From assembly GCA_027704905.1 (NCBI GenBank), contig CM051013.1, forward strand, positions 9,158,643-9,222,642: a DNA stretch of 64,000 nt, in the 5' to 3' direction. The notes beneath the pieces are model-generated. The model ran no database searches. It was not told where the DNA came from and worked only from the letters and a program-made list of their open reading frames with translations. The position numbers and the translations under genes are program-made. This DNA is from Muraenolepis orangiensis. Its lineage: Eukaryota > Chordata > Actinopteri > Gadiformes > Muraenolepididae. Positions 1 to 11,200 of the stretch are shown piece after piece; position 1 is the stretch's first letter, and each line of letters starts with the position of its first letter.

Positions 1-1673
1 GGTCAGAATTCATATTCCTTTTTCATTTATTCACAGATTCGTTTGGCATATTGCACACCCACTACAATATAAAATGTGCAATGTGTAGCCTACTAATAGT
101 AATTAAGGCAAAATGTCAGATATTACATCAGACATTGGTACATTGTGAGAGTGAATACACATACAACATATAGAGGTAGTTAGGGTTTAAGCAAATAAAA
201 CAAGATGTGTTTCATTGACCTTTCAAAGTAAAGTTTGTTTATATTGATAGACATATCAAGTCTCTATACATTAATGATATAGTCCATCAAACTATGTATG
301 TATTTGAAAATAGATATATTAAAAACCATTTGCTTTAACAACAATATAATTCATTGAATTACAGGATTCTCTCAATAACAGAATAGTGCTGAAAAACAAA
401 AAATACAGACAACTTGCAAAATGGTGGTCAACAGTCGTGACAGTGCATCAACCGTCTGTGACGTTGCATAATATATTCATCTAATAATAATTTCACCAAG
501 TTTCTAGGGATATCATGCTATACTGATTTTAGTCTAACTCCTGTCAAAAGTAATCAAATGCGTAATTGCCGTATACTATTTCTGTATACTTAGTGCATTC
601 AATACAGCTATGCACTTTGAAATCTATGCTTGGTACAGTATAAATCCAATTGATTATTCAGTCACTCAAAACAATGGGGAACATAACTAAGGGACATACA
701 AATTGGGGATAATTATTTGCCTGGCTAATGAAAACGCCCGCCTTGAATTAAAGGAGTGACAAATTGCTAATAACCTATTCTGCATAAATAATCTGTGCAG
801 CATAGCCAAATTTATCACAGCTCACCAATGACCTCTTTCACCCAATGCAAGAAACTGTTCTCCCAAATATTTACACAGTAAAATGGTATCTCACGACAGA
901 GGCAGCTACTTGTGAGCGCTTTAAACTGCTGGAGCCTGCCCGTTTCTTTTCCTCTTTTTCCTGCTATTCTGCTACCAAAAAACCCGACATTGTTTAGTGC
1001 AATGCGGATGTAAAAAAAAAAAAATGATATTTCACACTTGGTTGTTTTTTTTCTTTACGTGAAGCCCGGAAATAACTCTTTACTGTTACCACAGACCCTG
1101 GTGACCTCTTATCTCCATACAGTACAAACAAGCAGCTCTGATCACTTGTGCTAATACTCTTGTATACAAACATCGGCGGTCTACCCTTTAACAGAGAAAC
1201 GGCGCCAGAGGGAAGGCTCTCTCTCTCTCTGGGCACTGGTCTGGTGTCAGAATGAAATGGGAGCTAACCCCAGAGGAACAAGATAAACAGCACCTCTTCA
1301 AACACAACATACCGTTCAAACAGTTCAGTGACCTTTTTTTTTTTGCGTAACGAGGACTTGCAAAACATGATTCAACACATGCACACACACACACACACAC
1401 TAATGATTTACATTATTATTCTTCTGGTAATTCTGATATCAAAAAGGGTATTTGCTGATTACGCTAAAACCTACAATGTAACTACAGCATAACCTCTCGC
1501 AGCACCTCAGCACCTCAGCCACCCACATACACACACACACAACACTATGTCCATGTCCGGAGCAGTGCTTCTCTAGCATTTTAGTTTGAAAAACTGACAA
1601 AAGACATCCCTTCCATCCGTAACCGTATGGCTCCAAAAACCCACAACAACAACCATCTGTGGTGTTTCAACAC
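1..1673 (-). other. ppard: 3' untranslated region of ppard
   Basis: This AT-rich stretch follows the ppard stop codon on the minus strand. I see no coding exon in it. A minus-strand AATAAA hexamer at 26-31 is a plausible poly(A) signal and would give a 3' UTR of about 1.65 kb. A short (CA)n tract lies near 1381-1400. The UTR assignment is inferred from the position of the hexamer; I cannot see the cleavage site. Confidence 0.55.
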
Positions 1674-3340
1674 TTAATACATGTCTTTGTAGATCTCCTG
1701 CAGCAGCGGGTGGAGTGAGGTCTCAGACTCAGTTTTTTTAATTTTCTGAACCAGCTGAACATTCTCCGTGACCAGCTGTCGGAGATCGGCCATTTTCTGC
1801 AGCAGCTTGGGAAAGAGGTAGGGCAAGTCAGAGTGGTGGCTCTGGAGGTGCAGATCGAGGGCCTGCAGTATCCGGTCTTGACTCTGTTCCACCTGCTTCA
1901 CGTTTATCAGCCCTGGACGATCTGCAGAAAGACACAGCGTTAGATGCAGCCGCGAATGCCGGCGCAGAAAACAGGGCAACACAACAATATCCCCCCCCCC
2001 CCCCCCCCACCAGTGTGCCCCCTCACCTCCACAGAGAATGATGGCCGCGACAAAAAGTGCCAGATCGCTGTCGTCCAACTCCAGAGCATTGAACTTTATG
2101 GCAAACTCAAACTTGGGCTCCATTATCTCGCTGAAGGGCTTCCTCAGACTCCGCAGGAACTCTCTAGTCACAAAGCCTTTACCGCTGGCCACCAATAGTC
2201 CATCTTTGTTCATGAGCGAGGGGAGCATGGCAAATATAGCCTCGTGCACGCCATACTTCAGCAAAGTCACCTGCGGCAAGCACACGCATTTCAGTCTTAG
2301 TGAAAAGAAAGAACATCTTAAAAGGGGCCCTGTTATACCACCGGACGTGAGTGTGGTTAGCCATTACAGACCGATTCAAAAAAGTGTCACATGATTAAAA
2401 ATAGTCTGTTACTTGTTGATACAATGGACGTGTCCACACAGACCCAATTACTCACACCTGGTGGTATAATAAGGCCTCTATAAAAACCTAATGTTGGGCT
2501 TACTCCACATCACAATGACAACTATGTCCTTTGTCCTGACACATTGCGCTATGTGCAAGGCATTCCCATGAAAATCTGCCATCATCCGTGTGTAAAGTCA
2601 GCATTATCAACAAATGGCTTGTTGTTTGAAGAAAGTAACCATTTACCTGGTCATTGAGGAAGAGGTCCACAAAGCCTGGAATGGACTTGGCAAACTCTGT
2701 GAGCTCCCTCACGGTTTCCACTGTAGTGCACTGGCAGCGGTAGAACACATGGACCCCAAGCTCCTTGGTCAGGGGGGCCCCCGGGACCAACTGGCTCCAC
2801 ACTAACCCGCTCTCCGCTTTCCACAGGGTGTCCATGTCATAGATGACGAAGGGCTGAAAGGGGAGTGGCCATTCATGTTACTTCAATGCTCGCTATCACA
2901 GTCATTTGTCATCAACTGACAGAAATCAGACACAACTGTGGAAATATCGATATGATATTTTTGAAAGAATTAAGATGTGAACATTTAAGATCCCCATGGG
3001 AAATAAAGTGAACAAAAGCCTTCATGGGATGAATGAGTAAAGACTCATGGATGGAGTGAGCTACCAAGAGAGTGTGTAGGACATACCGCGGAGCTGTTGG
3101 TCTTGCCTGTTAGGATACTGCGGGCCTTCTTCTTGGTCATACTAAGGTTTTTCAAGTAAGCTATGTTGACCTGCTTGGCCAACGTCTTGAGGTCTGCACC
3201 TTTAGGATTGCGGTGGTTCTGTTCTTCTGCCTGTAGGCCAGCTACCAGCTTTTTCTTCTCAGCCTCAGGCATACGTCCATACCGGATTGCTGATGACCAC
3301 ACACACACACACACACATACACATACACATACACATACAC

Positions 3341-3371
<31 letters not shown>

Positions 3372-4467
3372 GCCAAGGAGTCACTCAAATAAATGTAATG
3401 GCCACTTCGAGAAATAGTTCTGCATTATCTCACCATCGTGGGACATTCCCAAAGAGAGGCACTTCTGGAAGCGACAATATTGGCACTTATTGCGATTTTT
3501 CTTCTGTATCTTACAGGCACGCTCACAGCGTTCGTATTCCAGTTTCATTCGGATGGTCCGTCGGAAAAAGCCCTGGGTCACAAACAGAAACAGGCTGACC
3601 TCAACGCACAACCCACCCATACCATCTTATTCAGAGAGGCAGCCAACACATTGTAATTCACTAATACCCATACCTTGCAGCCCTCACAGGCATGCACACC
3701 GTAGTGGAAGCCAGAGGCCTTGTCCCCGCAGATTTTGCACTCCACATTAATGCCAGCGCCGACAACCTCTTCTTTGCCCAGGCGAAGCTGCTCCGACAAG
3801 GAGGGAGATGAGGTATGGGACAGGTCTGCATAAGGAGAAATAACAGTTGACAGCATGTCGGTTTCAAGGCTTTGAGTAGACAATTGGCTTTCGATTCCTA
3901 GCCAAAGAAAAAGTTGTATCCAAGGCCTCGGTTACAGTTGTCGCTTCAATGCAACTTTTTCTTGTTCAGACCTGCCAGATCCACTCACACTCAACAGATA
4001 CCAATGTGACCAAGATGCAACCTGAAAGTCACTACACCCAACAGTTAATCGTTCCTGGCCTGATGAGACCACAGATTTCCCATTGTAACCAATAGCTGCT
4101 CAACCGGATGCTAGGGTGAGGTTGGTGTCATACCGGTGTAGTTGGTGGACGACGCACGGCTGACGTGATTCTTGTGTTCTTTGCCGTCCTGTTTCGCGAG
4201 TTCTTTTTTAGCTTTCTGCTTCGGCCCTTTAGAAACAGGCGAGCGAGCCCTGTCCACTACCTCCTCCTCTTCGTCGTCATCCTCCTCCTCCTCAGCAGCA
4301 ACAGCTTTCCTGGTTCTCAGCTCTTGCAACTCGGGAACTTCCGGCGAGTCTGTCCCATCGACACAGTTAGAGGCCCCGGACGACTCTGGGTCCCGGGGAG
4401 ACTTTGGCTCACAGGTTCCGTTGACGCCATGGTGCGGCTTTGTGGCAGTATGCTGGAGGTCATCCAT
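1674..4467 (-). CDS. ppard: Peroxisome proliferator-activated receptor delta (nuclear receptor)
   Basis: Ligand-activated transcription factor that pairs with RXR at PPAR response elements and controls fatty-acid oxidation genes in the nucleus. Coding exons, in transcription order: 4134-4467, 3674-3825, 3434-3572, 3087-3289, 2647-2853, 2027-2270, 1674-1921; 508 codons plus TAA. Zinc finger 1 is C141/C144/C158/C161 with P-box EGCKG. Finger 2 is C178/C182/C192/C195, with only three residues between its first two cysteines, the short D-box typical of PPARs. The ligand-binding domain fills the last three exons and ends in the AF-2 helix LLQEIYKDMY. The N-terminus is longer than the mammalian one and has an acidic run at residues 59-69. 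The start (GAGCC before ATGG) has a strong Kozak context. Exon 2 probably extends upstream to 4512 (acceptor at 4513-4514). The acceptor of the exon at 3087-3289 is preceded by a (TG)n/(TA)n tract. I cannot tell teleost paralogue a from b. Confidence 0.95.
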
Positions 4468-6560
4468 GGCTCCCGCTCAGGCTGGTACAGAAGCTACCGT
4501 CCTGTCACGTTACTAACATAACTCCCCTGAGAAGAAGGGAGAAGAACAAGTATAAGGCAAAGGCGGTTGATGAGGCCTAGACAAAGACCACGATGAATAA
4601 TGGAAACAGGGTAAAAACTGTGAGCATTTTATCAGAGCAAGAAGGTATCTACATTTGGTTGAAATATAACATTTCAGTTGCTCAAGTTAACTTTGATAAA
4701 AGAATGGTATACCTATCCATGACACCATGTAAACTGCACTAGTTTGTATGGTAATAACACATGCTACAAAAACAGCCATTCATAGCATTAGCCAACCCCT
4801 TTCAAGATTGAAAAAGACGGAAATCACCCAGGTGAAAAAAGCCAGGTGGTATTTCCAACCGGAATTGTGGGAATATTCTGTAGCCCAGCCAACTGCTACC
4901 AAGCGGTACACACACAGAAGGGCCTAGCTTCCAAAGAAGAAACCTATCTGAAATACATTCCAAATCAAAATCCAGTTTAAAACCGGCAGAAATGACTTTT
5001 TATGCCTCTCTTAAATCATAATGAAATGATGATTATTAATTAAATATCAAATCATTGCTGTTGCAAGTCAAAATTGTAGAACCAAGAGATACCAAATTTA
5101 GGCTTATAAGTGCTTGGAGGCACTACTGTTTATTTTTTACTCTACTTGTACAACTCAACTCTCAGAAGAGTTTGCATGCAATCTGTATAAAGTCTGTGTC
5201 TCTTCAGAGTACGGATCGCATTACAATTGTCACGACTGTTATATATTATAACAGTTTTTATCAATACACATTAAAACAGATACAACTACAACACGGTGAA
5301 GATTATCTACAAAGAAACGTTCTTTGTTTAGTAATACAAACATTTGTATTTATAAAAAACGCCGTTGTGGCACCAATATGTTACATCACAAGTGTTGTTG
5401 CATTATATAAGTGAATAGGACGTAAATGTGTATGTTGGGTCTTCATGGTGCAGTACCACCGGTCTCCACTACGCGTCTCTGCCTGTACAAGTCCCAGTCT
5501 GGCCCCTCGCGGGAGTGCAGACGCGCCCCCACCACCACCAACGTAGACGCAAATATATTCAAACCCCATAAAAACCCACCCGCAATGTAAAGTATCAACA
5601 ATGCACCGTGTTAGGTTTTACTTTAAAAAACTGTTTTAAGTACATATACCAGTGTAATTCCTTGCTGTGTGTTGGGCTGCGAACCGCCTTTAAGGGCATG
5701 TCCTTGGTGGAAGCAGATGCACATTATGTGCCAGCAGAGACGTCAACAATCGGCTGTTTACGTCTATTTAAGAGCAATCGTTTCAATAGATTCACAAACA
5801 GTAATTAATAGTAACTAATCCCGTATCCACCGTGCATGTAAGCCAAATGGTGTGCATTGTTGTTTAGACAATCTATCGGCAAACATGAAACTATTGTGCG
5901 TGTGGAAAAAGTGAGACTGCTGGGACATGCAGGACAACAACCTGTCAGTCTCACCAACAATGGACACCGACTATGTTTACGAATCATTCTGCGATACAGA
6001 ACACATGGACTGTAGTCTGTGAGAGATTCGTGCACCTTTTTTTTTTTTTCAATTCTGCAAAGTATGACAGATGGCACAGATAGTACCGTGTGCTAGTCAG
6101 TAGTTACCATGTAGGACTTGGCTGGGCGAGCCTACAGCTAGCCACGAGCTAACACTGCGAGCCTTGTTGACTACAGCTAGCAGAGGTCCACTGTTAACGT
6201 GGCTCACCCAGATTCCAATGTTTGCTTTTAGCGTTAAAAATTGCCTATAGTTAATTATACTTTTGCTTACCTTTCGCAGTGTCACTGCCGTGTTCAAAGG
6301 GCGCTTAGAGTATGAGAAGTATCCACCCTACACCAGCCCCCGGGTTAAAGCAAATAGGCTGCCACCATAAAAGAAGCAATACAAGCAGTGTCGAGGAGTG
6401 ATTGTTGACAAGTTGTTTGTAGACAGACAGTGACTAGCCGGACTTAGCATGGAGAGCTAGCTGCTAGCGTTTGGAGCGCCGAGCCATCGTCACGGTATAG
6501 AGGACTCATGTCTGACGTGTGGGCGGAATACAATCAAGGGGTTCGCACGTCTACGTGCTA
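4468..6560 (-). promoter_or_regulatory. ppard 5' leader, non-coding exon(s) and promoter region (approximate)
   Basis: No coding exon is visible between the ppard start codon and about 6560. The 5' UTR must lie here because exon 2 has a non-coding 5' part ending at a minus-strand acceptor at 4513-4514. The stretch from about 6080 to 6560 is richer in CpG than its surroundings and is the best guess for the promoter. The position is inferred; no TATA box or transcription start was identified. Confidence 0.35.
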
Positions 6561-6670
6561 CCGTATCGCCCGGAGATAACGCGACGACCGAAGGCAAAGT
6601 CAACTGATATCCTTCTGCTGCTGTGTGTGCCGAGCTGACCTCCGAGCCCAACTGTTCCGTGTCTCCCCAC

Positions 6671-6813
6671 CCCACTCCTCTCTCCTCCCCCCTCCTCTCC
6701 TCTCTCCTCCCCCCTCCACTCCTCTCTCCTCCCCCCTCCACTCCTCTCTCCTCCCCCCTCCACTCCTCTCTCCTCCCCCCTCCACTCCTCTCTCCTCTCT
6801 CCTCTCCTCTCCT
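6671..6813. repeat. 22-bp pyrimidine/purine minisatellite
   Basis: About six imperfect copies of a 22-bp unit made only of C and T, apart from one A per unit (core CTCCTCTCTCCTCCCCCC). It lies upstream of the presumed ppard promoter. The minus-strand Gly/Glu/Arg-rich open frames here are translations of the repeat, not genes. Confidence 0.85.
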
Positions 6814-7828
6814 GCGTCGCCGCCCAGCGCAAGTCAAGAGAACAGCCAGCGTCCCACTCTCTAGTAAAGATGCGGAATACCGGGATATTACACGCATAAT
6901 ACATACAAATATATATATATTTTTTAATGATAACAATAATAATTGAATACATACCACTACTACTACTAGTAAGTAATGTTTACTATTAAACGACTACTTC
7001 TGCTGCTGCTACTACTACTACTACTTATCATAATAATAATAATAATAATAATAATACGAATAACATATATTTAATGTATTATATACATTTTTAAAACACA
7101 TAACTATTGACAACAAAGTCCTGTTTTGCAATTGAACTGAATACGTATTTTTGAAGGAACCATCGGTGCAAAAAACATTTGTCATGGACATGCAGTTTGC
7201 TTTCATTGTCAGATGATGTCTCTGTTGACTTATGAAACACTACCGCCTCAAATGAATGAATTTTTTAACCGTAAACTAATTATGCAACACTACTTGGATA
7301 CACGGGAAGTACGCAATTGACGTTTACAAACACTGTTTAACACTTCAATGACACAATTCAATGTTGCATGTGTTTAATATATCCAAATGAAAACAGTTAG
7401 GTACAACAGATTCAGTAATACATGAAAATACACGAAATGATTAACACATTTTTTACAGCTAGAATAACGTCAGGAATCCCTGACTACATACTATTTCTTG
7501 TTCACTGGCAATGGAAACAGGAAGCACTAAGACGTATTTTAATTTGTATTGGGTAGTTCTCTTTTTCTTTCCTTTTTCCTGTGTATGGGTGGGGCTACAT
7601 ATGGCAATATGATATTAACTACAAAGCTGAAGACACTTGAAGACAACAACATAAACTCCTCTATCTATATTACAGTCTAACTAAAGAACACATTAGTTTA
7701 CATCCTGCTGAAGGTACTATGATACACACAGACTATGTATGTTTACGGCAGCGATCACTTTAGTTCAGAATTGGACGTCCTCACTATTATCACCCATGTA
7801 TTAATCAAACCAACATATATGTATATCT
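6814..7828. other. Intergenic, AT-rich, short microsatellites only
   Basis: The region contains (CTA)n, (CTG)n and (TAA)n tracts between about 6955 and 7055, then unremarkable AT-rich sequence up to the SINE. It may include the end of the def6 3' UTR. I saw no exon or RNA gene. Confidence 0.5.
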
Positions 7829-8018
7829 TGGCGGCAGTATAGCTCAGGAGGTATATAACAACCGGAAGGTTGCTGGTGTGATCCCCGGCTCCTCCTAGCA
7901 AAAGCTGTCGAGGTGTCCATGAGCAAGACACCGTAACCGCTCCCCGGGCGCTGTATAAATAGCTGACCGCTGCTCCTAATACTAGGAAATTCCTTTCGCT
8001 GTACTGTACTTGTGCTGC
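7829..8018 (+). mobile_element. tRNA-derived SINE, 5' head plus short tail
   Basis: The head begins GGCGGCAGTATAGCTCAGG (A-box-like), followed by a B-box-like GTGTGATCCCCGG. The body has the GAGCAAGACACCGTAACCGC and CTCCCCGGGCGCTGT segments also seen in the SINEs at 24277, 35815 and 60621, so it belongs to the same or a sister family. It lies just downstream of the def6 stop codon, antisense to def6, probably in the def6 3' UTR. Confidence 0.75.
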
Positions 8019-8218
8019 ATTATTATTATTATTATATATACACATGAAACATGCATAAAGTGGTGTGATTTGATGGAGGTTAATCCAATATGTAAGACAC
8101 ATGTCAGTAAACTTAGTTTTGTTTTGTTTTATCTATGCCTTCTTCAGGAGTACCACAACGCACCTATCTCCCATCCAGCAACCTCCATGGTAGGAATGTC
8201 TAGCCAAAGCCTAGTCTC

Positions 8219-11200
8219 TCACATGGGACAGCCATCTCCGGGGATGTCCATCTCTCCATTGGATGCCTGCAAAAGGCGCTTCTCTGCGTCACCGCAGCCG
8301 GCACCGTTGTCGAGGTTCTCCTTGCTCACCTCGTTCTTCCCTTCGGCACGCATCCGGAGAGACAGCCGTGGGTCCCTCTGGCTGGACATCTGGAAAGGCA
8401 TGAAAGAGCTTCCCAGAGAAGGTCTTTTCTCTGAAGGGAGATAGGTATAGGAGAAGCAGTTAAGACAAACACCTGAATGCCATCCAAACCACAAGATCAA
8501 CCACAATGTCCGTGACCTACATTATTTGACTATTTGAGGAATTGAGCAGTTTCTTACTAACATAGTTTGTGAATTTCTAACTATATACGCTTCTGTAAGT
8601 GCACTACAAGACAAAATCTATGTGTTTTTTTCTGCCCATTAACAAACTATTTATGGAGTATCTATAATGATACCTGATCATATGTTGAATTTAAGGACTG
8701 AAAGAAGAAAAAAAAAAAAAAACCCATACCTCCTGGCCCAATCGGACGCATCAGTCTGTTCATCTGAACATTCCAGTGTTTGACATTGGTGCTGGCTTGA
8801 CGGAGCTTCCTCTGGGCAGCCTGCCAGGAAGTAATAAATAAATAATAAACTGACTTTTCACCCATAATGCACAATCAACAAAACAGCAAATGTCAATACT
8901 ATATAATTATAATTCTATTATTACAGCTAAATATGTTTGTTGACATATATATGTGTGTGCGTATAAATATATACACACACACATATATATGTAAACAAAC
9001 ATATTTAGCTGTAATAATAGAATTATCATTTTTATGTATCATCCATTAGACACTTTATTTTATTTTTTTTAAATGTTGTAAACTTTTGTTAAAGTATACT
9101 GTTGTTTATAGTATATAGTATTGTATAGTATAGTATTGCATAGTATAATGTAGTGTAGGGGATGCAAGGAACGTAATTCACCAGGCAAAGGGTGTGTTAG
9201 GGGTAATGGGGCATGGTCCCTTTAAGCAGGTGTTTGGGGTTGGGCTTAAAGATGGCAGCCATTTTGGGTGTGTAATTGATTCATGTTTGGAGTTGTAGCT
9301 GAGGAGTGCAGCTCAACATGAGGAGATGAGATGCAATAAATGACACACGGATTTGTGTTGTCAACCAGAGAAACTGTGTCGTTGTTTTTTTTTTTTTTTT
9401 TGCTGGGAACATGACTACAAATGCAGTTTCGTTGAAACTACCCGAGTTCTGGGAATCATCAGCCTCGGCATGGTTTGCTCAAACAGAGGCGCAGTTCGCG
9501 CTGCGGGACATTACCACGGATACCACGAAATACTACTATGTGGTGTCAGCCCTGGGAAATTCAACAGCCAGCCGAGTGGTGAGCCTCCTCAAACGCCCTC
9601 CGTACCAGGACAAGTACGATACGCTCAAGGCTCACCTGCTGAAGACATTTGAACTTTCCGATACCGAGCGGGCCAGCCGGCTGTTCTCTCTACAAGGGCT
9701 CGGGGACAGCAAACCTTCTGAGCTGATGGATAGAATGCTGGATTTATTGGGGGAGCACAAACCCGATTTCCTGTTCGTCCAACTCTTCCTGCGACAGCTA
9801 CCTGTTACGGTACGCGCTGCTCTGGCCAACACCACTATAAAAGATGATTGCCGTGCGCTAGCCGAGGAGGCAGATAGAGTTTTTCTGGCCGCTCAGCAGC
9901 CCGGTGCTGCAGCGGTTTTTTCGGCCCAATCCTTTTCGCCACCGCCAGGAGACATGATGGTCGCCGCCGCCGCGACAGCTCCTCGCAGGCAGCAGGACGC
10001 AGGGCTGTGTTACTTCCATGCGAGATTTGGATCCAGGGCCAAGCAGTGCCAACCACCGTGCAGTTTCCATGGGGCGGGAAACGCCAGGGCCGGCGCTCGC
10101 TAGTGGCCATGAGCGTCGGTCGAGAAGGCAGGCTGCTGTTCGTCCAGGACACCATCTCCGGGCGACGGTTCATGTGCGACACGGGCGCGCAGAGGAGCGT
10201 CTTGCCCGCTTCTCGAGTGGACATCATCACCGGGGGACACGGTCCCCCTTTGGAGGCCGCCAACGGAAGCCCCATCCGCACATACGGCACCAGGTATGTG
10301 GGACTGCGTTTTAGTGGCCAACTGTTTGGCTGGGACTTTGTCACCGCTAATGTTTCTGTCCCCCTTCTCGGGGCGGATTTTTTGTGCGCCTATGGACTGT
10401 TAGTGGATGTGAAAAATCGCCGCTTGATTGATGCCGCTACTTTCTGTTCGTACGCGGGTTCTCTCGGAGGGGCAGACGCTATCAGACTCTCTAGCATGCT
10501 CTCCTCCACAGAGGAGTTCCAGCAGCTGCTCGCCGAGTTCCCGGGGCTTACGCGGCCCACCTTCTCAGTAGCCACCGACAAGCATGGAGTGGAGCACCAT
10601 ATCGCCACGACTGGCCCCCCGGTCTATGCCCGGGCTCGGCGCCTCGACCCGGCCAAGCTCAGCATTGCCAAGGCAGAGTTTGAGAACATGGAGCGCCTGG
10701 GCATTATTCGCCGCTCCGACAGCCCATGGGCTTCCCCCCTCCACATTGTGCCCAAGCCGGGAGGGGGGATGCGTCCGTGTGGGGATTACCGCCGGCTCAA
10801 TGACGCCACGACGCCTGACCGGTACCCAGTCCCATACATTCAGGACTTTTCGGCCCGCCTTTCAAGGAAGGTGATGTTTTCCAAGGTAGACCTGGTGCGT
10901 GGGTATCATCAGGTGCCCGTCCACCCGCGGGACATCCCCAAAACAGCGGTGATAACTCCATTCGGACTGTTTGAGTTTCTGCGCATGCCGTTCGGCCTCA
11001 AAAGCGCGGCGCAGACATTTCAGCGCCTTATGGACTCGGTGCTACGCGACCTGGATTTCATTTTCGTGTACTTGGACGATATCCTCATAGCCAGCACCTC
11101 TAAGGCGGAGCATATGTCCCACCTCCGGAGGCAGTTTGAGCGGCTACATCAGCACGGACTAATTATCAACCCGGCCAAATGCCAATTTGGACGGTCGACC

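Noticed and set aside
6490..6957. Minus-strand Gly/Glu/Arg-rich open frame
   Set aside because: It is the translation of the 22-bp CT/GA minisatellite.
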